Part shown: positions 42,452-51,736 of the stretch, piece by piece
Numbering within the stretch: position 1 is the stretch's first letter
Layout: each line of letters starts with the position of its first letter
Notes under the pieces: generated by a model
The model's database searches: none
What the model was told of the DNA's origin: nothing
What the model saw: the letters and a program-made list of their open reading frames with translations, nothing else
Made by a program: the position numbers and the translations under genes
Source: Streptomyces resistomycificus
GTDB lineage: Bacteria > Actinomycetota > Actinomycetes > Streptomycetales > Streptomycetaceae
Length of the DNA: 64,000 bases
Direction of reading: 5' to 3'
Assembly (NCBI RefSeq): GCF_001514265.1
Contig: NZ_KQ949010.1
Coordinates: 1-64,000 of the forward strand

Positions 42452-43078
42452 TCACACCGCCTTGAGCGCCTCCGCCGTGGCCCGTGCCAGCGCGGCCAGG
42501 TACCCCTTCGGGAGCTTCGGGCTGCGGATGACCACCGAGCGCCAGTACAGGGGCCCCGAGATCAGGTCCAGGGCCAGGTCCTCGTCGAGGCCCTCCCGGA
42601 CCTCGCCGCGCTGCCGCGCCTGCACGACGATCTTGCTGGCGACTCCGTCCTGTCCCTCCCTCAGGGCCTTCTGCATGGCCTCGGCGATCTCGGGGTTGCG
42701 GGCCGCCTCGGCCTGGAGGTCGGGGATGACCTGCGAGGCCACGGGATGGCGCAGGGCCCGGGAGGTCACCTCATACAGCAGCCGCAGGTCGCCCTCCAGG
42801 GACCCGGTGTCGGGCACGGGCAGGCCCTGGACGGCGAGCGCCGAGACCAGGTCGAGGACGAGGTGCAGTTTGGAGCGCCAGCGGCGGTACACGGCGGTCT
42901 TGCCGACACCCGCGCGGCGCGCGATCCCCTCGATGGACATCCGCGCGTAGCCGACGGCCGCGAGCTCCTCGAAAACGGCTGCCCGGATGGCCTCCGTCAC
43001 GTCCTCGCGGAGCACGGCGGCTCCCGCGGGAGCCCGGCGGCGCGGACGGGTCTGCGGCTCGTCGGCGTTCGTCGTCAT
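42452..43078 (-). CDS. TetR-family transcriptional regulator
   Basis: A 208-residue protein. After an Arg/Pro-rich leader the TetR DNA-binding domain spans ~25-75 (VFEELAAVGYARMSIEGIAR, then RAGVGKTAVYRRWRSK). The C-terminal domain (SRALRHPVASQVIPDLQAEA, LISGPLYWRSVV) matches the AcrR/TetR_C family. It is divergent from tagG, and two copies of a CGAAACG-type dyad occur in the shared region, so it probably represses itself and perhaps the wall-polymer exporter. The ligand is unknown. Start at 43078 rather than 43090, because MTTNADEP is the more usual leader. Confidence 0.88.
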   Translation of the reverse strand: MTTNADEPQTRPRRRAPAGAAVLREDVTEAIRAAVFEELAAVGYARMSIEGIARRAGVGKTAVYRRWRSKLHLVLDLVSALAVQGLPVPDTGSLEGDLRLLYEVTSRALRHPVASQVIPDLQAEAARNPEIAEAMQKALREGQDGVASKIVVQARQRGEVREGLDEDLALDLISGPLYWRSVVIRSPKLPKGYLAALARATAEALKAV

Positions 43079-43095
43079 ACGGACCAGCATAGGGC

Positions 43096-43172
43096 GTTAC
43101 GACGAAACGGTTGCGTTCCGACGTCGTGTCGGCCTACTCTCACGTTGCGACGATACGGTCCCGTCCCGACGT
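43096..43172. promoter_or_regulatory. Duplicated TetR-type operator between tetR and tagG
   Basis: Two related 29-bp blocks start at 43096 and 43144 (48 bp apart). Each contains an inverted repeat: CGAAACG-GTTG-CGTTCCG in the first and CGATACG-GTCC-CGTCCCG in the second, flanked by GTT(A/G)CGA and ACGT. Spacing and symmetry fit two TetR dimers. Confidence 0.6.
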
Positions 43173-43278
43173 AAGAGAACGTGAAGAGAAGCGTAAGGAA
43201 ACGCCGGGCGATGGACCCCTCGCCGCACGCGCCCCACGCGACACGCACCACCCCACCCCCCGAGTGAAAGCAGCGGAT

Positions 43279-44208
43279 GTGAGCCAGGTCCTCCACACAC
43301 CGCCCCCGACGACGGCGACCACCCCCGCGCCCGCCGACGACGACCTCGCGGCCCTCGCCGCCCGCCACGGCCTGTCGGTCAGCGGCGCCCGTCCCTCGTT
43401 GCGCGAGTACGTCGGCCAGTTGTGGGCGCGGCGCCACTTCATCGCCGCGTTCTCCACCGCCAAGCTCACCGCCCAGTACAGCCAGGCGAAGCTGGGCCAG
43501 GTCTGGCAGGTGATGAACCCGCTGCTGAACGCGGCGGTGTACTTCTTCATCTTCGGTGTGCTGCTGGGCACCAAGAAGGGCGTGCCGGACTACATCCCGT
43601 TCCTGGTCACGGGCGTGTTCATCTGGACGTTCACCCAGAGCTCGATCCTGGCGGGGACCCGCGCCATCTCCGGCAACCTCGGTCTCGTCCGGGCCCTGCA
43701 CTTCCCGCGGGCCTCGCTGCCGATCTCGTTCTGCCTCCAGCAGCTCCAGCAGCTGCTGTTCTCGATGGGCGCCCTGGTCGTGATCCTGCTCTGCTTCGGC
43801 GTGCCGGTGTCCGCGTCCTGGCTGCTGGCGATCCCGGCGCTGGTGCTGCAGTTCACCTTCAACGCCGGCGTCTCGATGATCATGGCCCGGCTCGGCGCCA
43901 AGACCCCGGACATCGCCCAGCTCATGCCGTTCGTCCTGCGCACGTGGATGTACGTCTCGGGCGTGATGTGGAGCATCGACCACCTGCTCAGCAAGCACAA
44001 CGACCTGCCGTCGTGGGTCGGTCCGGTCCTCCAGGCCAACCCGGCGGCCGTGTACATCGACCTGATGCGTTTCGCCCTGATCGACAGCTTCCACTCCAGC
44101 CAGCTGCCGCACCACGTGTGGCTGATCGCGACGGGCTGGGCCCTGCTCGCCGGCGTCGGCGGCTTCATCTACTTCTGGAAGGCAGAGGAGACGTACGGCC
44201 GTGGCTGA
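43279..44208 (+). CDS. Teichoic acid ABC exporter permease TagG-like
   Basis: A 309-residue ABC-2 permease. It has a ~55-residue hydrophilic N-terminus, the family motif RRHFIAAFSTAKLTAQYSQA, then six TM helices (FIFGVLLGTKKGVPDYIPFL, NLGLVRALHFPRASLP). It should flip lipid-linked wall polymer to the outside with the ATPase encoded next. Its stop overlaps the ATPase start by 8 nt. GTG at 43279 is chosen, with GAAAG 8 nt upstream; GTG 43264 is also in frame. TagG/TzmG-type exporters are classified in family ABC-2. Confidence 0.9.
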   Translation: MSQVLHTPPPTTATTPAPADDDLAALAARHGLSVSGARPSLREYVGQLWARRHFIAAFSTAKLTAQYSQAKLGQVWQVMNPLLNAAVYFFIFGVLLGTKKGVPDYIPFLVTGVFIWTFTQSSILAGTRAISGNLGLVRALHFPRASLPISFCLQQLQQLLFSMGALVVILLCFGVPVSASWLLAIPALVLQFTFNAGVSMIMARLGAKTPDIAQLMPFVLRTWMYVSGVMWSIDHLLSKHNDLPSWVGPVLQANPAAVYIDLMRFALIDSFHSSQLPHHVWLIATGWALLAGVGGFIYFWKAEETYGRG

Positions 44209-45109
44209 CAACACCTCCGGCATCACCGGCACCACCACCGGCATCACCGAGAACGCCGAGATCACCGAGATCGCCGAGATCACCGGCGAGAAGATCCCCA
44301 CCGTCGTCGTCGACGGCGTCGACATCGTCTACCGGGTCAACGGCACCGGTGCCGGCCGCGGCTCCGCGACCGCCGCCCTCAACCGCATGCTGCGCCGCAA
44401 GAAGGCCGAACAGGCGGCGGGCGTCCGCAAGGTGCACGCGGTGCGGAACGTGTCGTTCGTCGCGTACCGCGGCGAGGCCATCGGCCTCATCGGCACCAAC
44501 GGCTCCGGCAAGTCGACCCTGCTCAAGGCGGTCGCCGGCCTGCTCCCGGTGGAGAACGGCCGCATCCACACCGACGGCCAGCCCTCCCTCCTGGGCGTGA
44601 ACGCGGCCCTGATGAACGACCTCACCGGCGAGCGCAACGTCCACCTCGGCGGCCTCGCCATGGGCATGTCCCGCGAGCAGGTCAAGGAGCGCTACCAGGA
44701 GATCGTCGACTTCTCCGGCATCAACGAGAAGGGCGACTTCATCACCCTGCCGATGCGCACGTACTCCTCCGGCATGGCCGCCCGGCTGCGCTTCTCCATC
44801 GCCGCCGCCAAGGACCACGACGTCCTGCTCATCGACGAGGCGCTGGCCACGGGTGACCGCTCCTTCCAGAAGCGTTCCGAGGCCCGTATCCGCGAGCTGC
44901 GCAAGCACGCCGGCACGGTGTTCCTGGTCAGCCACAGCAACAAGTCGATCCGCGACACCTGCGACCGCGTGCTGTGGCTGGAACGCGGCGAACTGCGCAT
45001 GGACGGGCCGACGGAGGAGGTGCTGGAGGCGTACGAGGCGTTCACCGGCGGCCCGGACAAGGCGAAGGCCAAGCCGAAGCCGAAGCCCAAGGTGCCGGTT
45101 TCCCCGTAG
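44201..45109 (+). CDS. Teichoic acid ABC exporter ATPase TagH-like
   Basis: A 302-residue ABC ATPase. The Thr/Ile/Glu-rich first ~30 residues are unusual (ITGTTTGITENAEITEI). Walker A GTNGSGKST is at 98-106, the signature-like region is TYSSGMAARLRFSIA, Walker B is VLLIDEAL and the switch region is FLVSHSNKS. TagH/Wzt-type proteins use this TYSSGM signature instead of LSGGQ. The short Lys/Pro tail (KAKPKPKPK) replaces the longer C-terminal domains seen in some relatives. Coupled to tagG by an 8-nt overlap; RBS GCAGAGGAG. Confidence 0.92.
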   Translation: MADNTSGITGTTTGITENAEITEIAEITGEKIPTVVVDGVDIVYRVNGTGAGRGSATAALNRMLRRKKAEQAAGVRKVHAVRNVSFVAYRGEAIGLIGTNGSGKSTLLKAVAGLLPVENGRIHTDGQPSLLGVNAALMNDLTGERNVHLGGLAMGMSREQVKERYQEIVDFSGINEKGDFITLPMRTYSSGMAARLRFSIAAAKDHDVLLIDEALATGDRSFQKRSEARIRELRKHAGTVFLVSHSNKSIRDTCDRVLWLERGELRMDGPTEEVLEAYEAFTGGPDKAKAKPKPKPKVPVSP

Positions 45110-45140
45110 GCCCCCCGCGCGAGGTCGTCCCTGGTGCGCG

Positions 45141-45174
45141 AAGGCGCCCCGAGCCGCACGGCTCGGGGCGCCTT
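45141..45174. terminator. Bidirectional terminator between tagH and gdhB
   Basis: A perfect 15-bp stem (AAGGCGCCCCGAGCC and complement) with a GCAC loop and CCTTTCG tail lies between convergent genes. Confidence 0.92.
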
Positions 45175-45188
45175 TCGGGTCGTACGGC

Positions 45189-48100
45189 CTACGAATGCCG
45201 CAGCAGCGTCCGCATCGTCCGCATCGCCACGGACAGGTTGGCGAGGTCGAACGCGTCCGAGCCCTGGATCTCGTCCAGGGTGCTGCGCGCCCGGTTGAGG
45301 ATCGCCGCGTTCTTCTCCTGCCAGGCCTTGAAGCGCTGCTCGGGAGTCGAGGTGCCGTTGCCGACGGCGAGGACGTCCGCGGTCAGCGACGCGTGAGCCG
45401 CGTACAGGTCCTCGCGGATGGAGGCGCGGGCCATGGACTGCCAGCGGTCGGCACGGGGCAGCTCGATGATGCGGTCCATGAGCTGGGTGATGTGGAGACG
45501 GTCGGCGAGGTCGTAGTAGACCTCGGCCACGTCCATCGGGTCCTTGCCCGTGCGGTCGGCCACCGAGACGATGTCGAGCGTCGGGAAGGCGGAGGAGAAC
45601 CCGGCCACCCGCGTGGCGACCTCGTCCGGCACCCCGACACCGGTCAGCTCGTCGTAGATCTTCTGGTACCACTCCAGGTCGGCGCCCCGCAGCAGCTTCG
45701 GCAGCTGCGACCACACCTGCTCGACCCGTTCGCCGAAGAAGTCGACGGTCTCGGCGAGCTGGAGCGGCTGCGGCCGGTTGTTGAGCAGCCAGCGCGTGCC
45801 GCGCTCGACCAGGCGGCGCGAGTGCAGCCGGATCCGGGTCTGCACCCCGGCCTCGACCAGGTTGTCGAGAGCCTCCACCCCGTCCCACACCACACCCGAG
45901 CGGAAGATCGCGCGGGCCGCGGTCTGCGCCCGGACGATCTCCTCCAGCGAGGCGCCGGTCTCCTCCCGCAGCCGGTGCAGGTAGGTCGTACCGCCCGTGT
46001 TGACCGTGTCGTTGACCAGCACCGTCGTGGTGATCTCGCGGCGCAGCGGGTGGCCCTCGATGCGCTCGGGGAACCTCTCCCGCAGCGCGGCCGGGAAGTA
46101 CGTGTGCAGCAGGCCGCGCAGATACGGGTCGTCCGGCAGCGAGGTGTGCAGCAGCTCCTCGGCGACCGTGATCTTGGTGTACGCCAGCAGCACGGCCGTC
46201 TCCGGGCTGGTCAGGCCCTGCCCGGTGTTCAGCCGCTCGCGGATCTGCCGGTCGGTGGGCAGGAACTCCAGCGCCCGGTCCAGACGGCCCTCGCGCACCA
46301 GGTGGCGCATGTACCGCTGCTGGGCGTGGAGCATGTCCTTGGACTGGGCGAGCGCGTTGGCGATGGCCGTGTTCTGCGCGTAGTTGTTGCGCAGCACCAG
46401 GTGGCCGACCTCGTCGGTCATCTCGGCGAGCAGCTTGTTGCGCTGCTTGACGGTCATGTCGCCGTCCGCGACCAGGCCGTTGAGCAGGATCTTGATGTTC
46501 ACCTCGTGGTCGGAGGTGTCCACGCCCGCGCTGTTGTCGATGGCATCGGTGTTGATCTTGCCGCCGTGCAGCGCGAACTCGATCCGGCCGAGCTGGGTCA
46601 GGCCCAGGTTGCCGCCCTCACCGACGACCTTGACGCGCAGGTCGGCGCCGTCGACCCGGATCGGGTCGTTGGCCTTGTCGCCGACGTCCGCGTGCGTCTC
46701 GGTGCTCGCCTTGACGTACGTCCCGATGCCGCCGTTCCACAGCAGGTCCACCGGCGCCTTGAGGATCGCCCTCATCAGGTCGGCCGGCGTCATCTTGGAG
46801 ACCTTCTCCTCGATGCCGAGAGCCTCCCGGATGTGCGCGTTGACCGGGATCGCCTTGGCGGTCCGGGGGAAGACGCCACCGCCCGCGGAGATGAGCTCGG
46901 TGTCGTAGTCGGCCCAGCTCGAGCGTGGGAGCTCGAAGACGCGGCGGCGCTCGGCGTAGGAGGTGGCCGCGTCCGGCTTCGGGTCGATGAAGATGTGCCG
47001 GTGGTCGAAGGCGGCGACCAGGCGGATGTGCTCGCTCAGCAGCATGCCGTTGCCGAACACGTCACCGGACATGTCTCCGATGCCGACGACCGTGAAGTCC
47101 TCGGCCTGCGTGTCGACGCCCAGCTCCCGGAAGTGCCGCTTGACGGACTCCCAGGCACCGCGGGCGGTGATGCCCATGCCCTTGTGGTCGTACCCGGCGG
47201 AGCCGCCGGAGGCGAAGGCGTCACCGAGCCAGAAGTTGTACTGCTCGGCGACCCCGTTGGCGATGTCCGAGAAGGTCGCGGTGCCCTTGTCGGCGGCGAC
47301 CACGAGGTAGGTGTCGTCCTCGTCGTGCCGGACGACGTCGGCGGGCGGGACGACCTCGCCGGCCACCATGTTGTCGGTGATGTCCAGCAGCGCGGAGATG
47401 AACGTCTTGTAGCTCGCGACGCCCTCGGCCAGCCACGCGTCCCGGTCCACGCTCGGGTCGGGCAGCCGCTTGGCGACGAAGCCTCCCTTGGCGCCGACCG
47501 GCACGATGACGGTGTTCTTCACCATCTGCGCCTTGACCAGGCCGAGGATCTCGGTGCGGAAGTCCTCACGCCGGTCCGACCAGCGCAGTCCGCCTCGCGC
47601 GACCTTCCCGAACCGCAGGTGCACGCCTTCCACCTGCGGCGAGTACACCCAGATCTCGAACGCCGGGCGCGGCGCCGGCAGGTCGGGGATCGCCTGCGGG
47701 TCGAACTTCATGGAGATGTACTCGTGCGGCGAGCCGCCCGCCGCCTCCTGGAAGAAGTTCGTCCGCAGGGTCGCCTTGATGACGGTGAGGAAGGACCGCA
47801 GGATCCGGTCCTCGTCCAGGCTCGCCACCTGGTCGAGAGCCGCCTCGAGCTCTTCGAGGAGCGCGTCGACGAGCTCGTGACCGGCGCGCTGCCGGTCCGG
47901 GGACATCCGCGCCTCGAACAGCGACACCAGCAGCCGGGTGGTGTGGACGTTGTCGCGGAGGGTGTCCTCCATGTAGTCCTGGCTGAACGTCGAACCGGCC
48001 TGGCGCAGGTACTTCGCGTACGCCCGCAGCACCATCGCCTGCCGCCAGTTCAGCCCGGCGCTCAGTACGAGGGCGTTGAACCCGTCGTTCTCCGCCTTGC

Positions 48101-50120
48101 CGGTCCAGGTCGCCGCGAAGGCCTCCTGGAAGCGCTCGCGTCCGTCGTCGCCGAGGTGGTCACCGGCGGCACCGCCCTGTGAGCGCGGCATCCGCAGCCC
48201 GAAGTCGTAGATCCACGCCACGCTCCGGTCCGAGCAGCGCAGTTCGTACGGCCGCTCGTCCATCACCTCGACGCCGAGCCGGTTGAGGACCGGCAGCACG
48301 GCCGACAGGGTGATGGACTCCCCCCTGCGGTAGATCTTGAACCTGCGCTCCTCGGGGGCGGCGCCCACCGGCTCGTACAGGCTGAGCGAGAAGCTCTTCT
48401 CCCCGGTGAGCTTCTCGAGCTGCGCTAGGTCGGCGACCGCGGAACGCGGGTTGTGGTCGGCCTTGTAGCCCTCGGTGACGGCGTTGCCGTAGCGGCGCAG
48501 CAGTTCGGCGGCGCGCTCCTCGCCGAACTCGGCGTTCAGCGCCTCCGCGAAGCCGTCGGCCCAGGACCGGGCGGCCTCCACCAGACGCGCCTCGATGCGC
48601 TCCTTGTCGGCGTCGGACAGCTGCGGCAGTTCGGTGCCCTGCGGGACCCTGACGACGAAGTGCAGCCGGGAGAGGATCGACTCGGTGTTCCAGGCGGTGA
48701 AGTCGACGCTGGTACCGCCGAGTTCCTCCTTCAGGATGTCGATGATCCGCAGCCGGACGCCGGTCGTGTACCGGTCGCGCGGCAGGTAGACGAGGGCGGA
48801 GTAGTAGCGCCCGTACTCGTCCTGGCGCAGGTAAAGGCGCAGCCGCCTGCGCTCCTGGAGGTAGAGCACGGACGTCACGATGGACTGGAGCTCGTCGACC
48901 GGGGTCTGGAACAGCTCGTCGCGCGGATAGGTCTCGAGGATCTGGAGCAGATCGCGTCCGTCGTGGCTGTTGGGCGAGAACCCGGCCCGGTCCAGCACTT
49001 CCTCGACCTTGCGGCGGATGACGGGCACGCGCCGCACCGACTCGGTGTAGGCGGCCGACGAGAACAGTCCGAGGAAGCGCCGCTCACCGACGACGTTCCC
49101 CTCGGCGTCGAACCGCTTGACGCCGATGTAGTCGAGATACGACGGCCGGTGCACGGTGGATCGGCTGTTGGCCTTGGTCAGCACCAGCAGCTTGTGCTCC
49201 CGCGCCTTGGCCCGGGCGTCGGCGGGCAGCCGCTCGAACGACGGACTGACGGGGTGGCTGTCCCCCTCGGCGTGATGCGGGTCGGAGCGCAGGATGCCGA
49301 GCCCGGTGCCGGGGACGGCGGCCAGCGAGTCGTCCGACCTGAGCTGGTACTCCCGGTAGCCGAGGAAGGTGAAGTGGTCGGCGGCCAGCCAGCGCAGCAG
49401 CTCGCGGGCCTCCTCGATCTCCTGCTCGCGCAGATCCGAGGCGATGGGCTCCTTGGGCAGTTCGTCGGCCATACGCAGCGCCGCGTCCCGCATCTTCTCC
49501 CAGTCCTCGACGGCCTCACGGGCGTCGGACAGGACCCGCAGCAGGTCGGCGGTGATCTGCTTCAGGTCCCCGCGGTCGGTCTCACGGTCGATCTCGACGT
49601 GGATCCAGGACTCGGTGTGCGCGTCGTGCGGCAGCTTGGCGGTGGCGGGCGCGGCGAGCACCTCGACGAGACTGCCGGTGAGGTCGCGCCGGACGACGAC
49701 CTGCGGATGGATGACGACGTGAATGCCACGCCCCTGCCGGGTCAGCTCGTTGGTGACGGAGTCGACCAGGAAGGGCATGTCGTCCGTCACCACCTCCACG
49801 ACGGAGTGGCTGCAGGTCCACCCGTTCTCTTCCACGGTGGGTGTGTGGACCCGCACGTTGGCCGTGCCCTGCGGGCGCTTCTCGGCCAGTCGGTAGTGCG
49901 AGACCGCGGCACCGAAGATGTCGACCGGGTCGCGGTCGGCGAGGTCCTCCGGGGCGGTGTGCAGGTAGTAGCGCTGGAGGAACGCGAGCAGGGTGTCCCG
50001 GTCCGGGGTGCTCTCGTCCGTCGTCCCGGTCGGTAGGTGCCCCCCGACCGGGCTGTTCTCAGCTACCCGGGCGGCCCTCTCGAGCAGCTCGGCCTTGGCT
50101 TCGTCCAGCTTGGTCTGCAT
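45189..50120 (-). CDS. gdhB: NAD-specific glutamate dehydrogenase, 180-kDa class
   Basis: A 1643-residue protein matching the length of the large NAD-GDH first described in S. clavuligerus. The N-terminal ~700 residues are ACT-like and regulatory segments (HSVVEVVTDDMPFLVDSVTN). The central catalytic domain contains the substrate/proton Lys motif VGAKGGFVAKRLP (~residue 875) and GIGDMSGDVFGNGML of the nucleotide-binding fold. A helical C-terminal domain completes it. It oxidises glutamate to 2-oxoglutarate and ammonia, feeding amino-acid carbon into the TCA cycle. The ATG at 50120 has AGAGGAC upstream. It stands alone, flanked by a terminator and a repeat-rich spacer. Confidence 0.96.
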   Translation of the reverse strand: MQTKLDEAKAELLERAARVAENSPVGGHLPTGTTDESTPDRDTLLAFLQRYYLHTAPEDLADRDPVDIFGAAVSHYRLAEKRPQGTANVRVHTPTVEENGWTCSHSVVEVVTDDMPFLVDSVTNELTRQGRGIHVVIHPQVVVRRDLTGSLVEVLAAPATAKLPHDAHTESWIHVEIDRETDRGDLKQITADLLRVLSDAREAVEDWEKMRDAALRMADELPKEPIASDLREQEIEEARELLRWLAADHFTFLGYREYQLRSDDSLAAVPGTGLGILRSDPHHAEGDSHPVSPSFERLPADARAKAREHKLLVLTKANSRSTVHRPSYLDYIGVKRFDAEGNVVGERRFLGLFSSAAYTESVRRVPVIRRKVEEVLDRAGFSPNSHDGRDLLQILETYPRDELFQTPVDELQSIVTSVLYLQERRRLRLYLRQDEYGRYYSALVYLPRDRYTTGVRLRIIDILKEELGGTSVDFTAWNTESILSRLHFVVRVPQGTELPQLSDADKERIEARLVEAARSWADGFAEALNAEFGEERAAELLRRYGNAVTEGYKADHNPRSAVADLAQLEKLTGEKSFSLSLYEPVGAAPEERRFKIYRRGESITLSAVLPVLNRLGVEVMDERPYELRCSDRSVAWIYDFGLRMPRSQGGAAGDHLGDDGRERFQEAFAATWTGKAENDGFNALVLSAGLNWRQAMVLRAYAKYLRQAGSTFSQDYMEDTLRDNVHTTRLLVSLFEARMSPDRQRAGHELVDALLEELEAALDQVASLDEDRILRSFLTVIKATLRTNFFQEAAGGSPHEYISMKFDPQAIPDLPAPRPAFEIWVYSPQVEGVHLRFGKVARGGLRWSDRREDFRTEILGLVKAQMVKNTVIVPVGAKGGFVAKRLPDPSVDRDAWLAEGVASYKTFISALLDITDNMVAGEVVPPADVVRHDEDDTYLVVAADKGTATFSDIANGVAEQYNFWLGDAFASGGSAGYDHKGMGITARGAWESVKRHFRELGVDTQAEDFTVVGIGDMSGDVFGNGMLLSEHIRLVAAFDHRHIFIDPKPDAATSYAERRRVFELPRSSWADYDTELISAGGGVFPRTAKAIPVNAHIREALGIEEKVSKMTPADLMRAILKAPVDLLWNGGIGTYVKASTETHADVGDKANDPIRVDGADLRVKVVGEGGNLGLTQLGRIEFALHGGKINTDAIDNSAGVDTSDHEVNIKILLNGLVADGDMTVKQRNKLLAEMTDEVGHLVLRNNYAQNTAIANALAQSKDMLHAQQRYMRHLVREGRLDRALEFLPTDRQIRERLNTGQGLTSPETAVLLAYTKITVAEELLHTSLPDDPYLRGLLHTYFPAALRERFPERIEGHPLRREITTTVLVNDTVNTGGTTYLHRLREETGASLEEIVRAQTAARAIFRSGVVWDGVEALDNLVEAGVQTRIRLHSRRLVERGTRWLLNNRPQPLQLAETVDFFGERVEQVWSQLPKLLRGADLEWYQKIYDELTGVGVPDEVATRVAGFSSAFPTLDIVSVADRTGKDPMDVAEVYYDLADRLHITQLMDRIIELPRADRWQSMARASIREDLYAAHASLTADVLAVGNGTSTPEQRFKAWQEKNAAILNRARSTLDEIQGSDAFDLANLSVAMRTMRTLLRHS

Positions 50121-50934
50121 TGTCCTCTGGCTCCTGTCGCGCGCCGTTGCGTGACGTAGGTGGAAGTACGGTCTCTTCCCCTGGGACGTAACGCCACGAC
50201 GCGGGGTGTCCGGTCTGTTCCGACGCTATGCCGCAAGGTGAGATGAGCGGGGGGTTATCAGCCATTCTCGACACGCCCGTACGGTGTGACGCTGCTCTCT
50301 GCGGCGCCGGTGACCGGGGTGCGATCGGCGTCCGGGGAGCCCATCGGCTCCCGTCCCGCCCGCGAAGACCAGCGACCGCCGCCCGGTCACGGAGGTGTTC
50401 CGTGCTTCCCGGGCGCAGGGCAGGGGCGACGATGCCCCCGCGAGATATCGCGCTGATCACGCCACCAAGGCTATCGCTCCTTGCAGGGGCCCCGTCATGA
50501 GCCGTATGTGTACAAAACCGGGGCTGGAACTTTGACGTTCTGCACAGCACCAAAACCCCCACCCGCATGCGGTCCCCCTCTTCCGGGCCCCCTGGGATGC
50601 GCATGCGGTGCGAATGCGATGCGAATGACAGGCGATCAGTCCCGGGAGATGCGGGAGCAGAGTGCTGCGGGGGGTGCGGGGGACGCAGTCCCCGCCGGGG
50701 TGCAGGGGACGCAGTCCCCGCCGGGGTGCAGGGGACGCAGTCCCCGCCGGGGTGCAGGGGACGCAGTCCCCGCCGGGGTGCAGGGGACGCAGTCCCCGCC
50801 GGGGTGCAGGGGCGGAGCCCCTGGTGGGGTCGAAGGGGCCACGCCCCTGGGGATGGGACGGGTAGGGGCGGCGGGGGCGAGAACAACCCGGCGTCCACCA
50901 CGACACACCCCACCTCACCCCGCCCAGCGCAGCG
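50121..50934. other. Long repeat-bearing intergenic region upstream of gdhB
   Basis: 814 bp with no supportable gene; open frames across it are repeat artefacts or lack ribosome sites. The right half is a tandem hairpin array (listed separately) followed by two more GGGGC/GCCCC hairpins (50808-50850). The segment 50500-50640 is A+T-richer with short GCGAATGC/GATGCGAATG direct repeats and could contain the gdhB promoter far upstream of the coding start. Confidence 0.5.
50675..50804. repeat. Five tandem 26-bp hairpin repeats
   Basis: Units start at 50675, 50701, 50727, 50753 and 50779. The last four are identical and the first has one substitution. Each carries GGGGAC-GCA-GTCCCC followed by GCCGGGGTGCA. 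There are no unique spacers. A partial sixth unit leads into different GC hairpins. Confidence 0.93.
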
Positions 50935-51600
50935 TCACGCCGCCAACCGCTCCGCCTCCCCCACCGCCTCCTCCAACGTGTCAACCACCGGCACCCCCAC
51001 CACCTCAAGGCTCGCCCGCCCATGCGACCCCCCGGTGTACAACACGGCCCGCGCCCCCACATGCCGAGCCGCCACCGCATCATCCGCGGCATCCCCGATC
51101 ACCACGACACGAGCCGGATCCACCCGCCCGAGCGCCGCGAGATGCCGCACCATGTGCTCCGCCTTGCTCCCCCCGGACGGCCCCACCCGCCCGTCGACCC
51201 GCATGAAGTGCGCCTCGATGCCGAACCCCCGCACCAACGGAACAAGCTCGTCATGCCCGTACATGCTGAGAATCGACTGGCTCCGCCCGGCCGCCCCCCA
51301 CCCGGCCAGCAGCTCCGCAGCCCCCGCCGTCAGCCCGCATCTCACCCGATGCTCGGTGTAGTACCGGTGAAAGGTCGCATCCATGACCTCCCACTCGGTA
51401 TCGGTCGGCAGCCGCCCCATCAACCGCTCGTAGAACTTCGGCACCGGCACGCAGTACATCGCCCGGTACTGCTCCATCGTGATCGGTGTCAGCCCCAACT
51501 CCGCGAACGCCGCGTTCGTCGCCCCGATGATCGCGTCATTGTCGTGGAACAGCGTCCCGTTCCAGTCCCACACAATGTGCGCGCCCGTCTTCTTCCCCAT
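50935..51600 (-). CDS. HAD-superfamily hydrolase
   Basis: A 221-residue protein with a HAD core: motif I VWDWNGTLF (~10-18), a helical cap (~25-95), motif II around SQSILSMYG, motif III Lys in GSKAEHM and motif IV VVIGDAADD. The motif I position normally holding the second Asp (DxD) is Asn here (D-W-N), as in some actinobacterial members. It is probably a small phosphatase, substrate unknown. The start at 51600 (MGKKTGAH) is preferred over an upstream TTG. Confidence 0.85.
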   Translation of the reverse strand: MGKKTGAHIVWDWNGTLFHDNDAIIGATNAAFAELGLTPITMEQYRAMYCVPVPKFYERLMGRLPTDTEWEVMDATFHRYYTEHRVRCGLTAGAAELLAGWGAAGRSQSILSMYGHDELVPLVRGFGIEAHFMRVDGRVGPSGGSKAEHMVRHLAALGRVDPARVVVIGDAADDAVAARHVGARAVLYTGGSHGRASLEVVGVPVVDTLEEAVGEAERLAA

Positions 51601-51736
51601 GCCAGAAACGTACCCGCCCTCACCGACAATCAAGAGACCCGCACATCAGAGCGACGCGCACCGTCACCACACCCCCGCCACCACCACACCACCGCAGCCA
51701 GCACCGGCACCGGCACCGGCACACCCCCGCCCCGCC

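Noticed and set aside
50228..50500. 90-codon plus-strand frame upstream of gdhB
   Set aside because: No ribosome site, Arg/Pro-rich composition and no recognisable motif.
50675..50804. Regular 26-bp repeats that could suggest a CRISPR array
   Set aside because: The units are directly contiguous with no unique spacers, and no cas genes are nearby. It is a simple tandem hairpin repeat.
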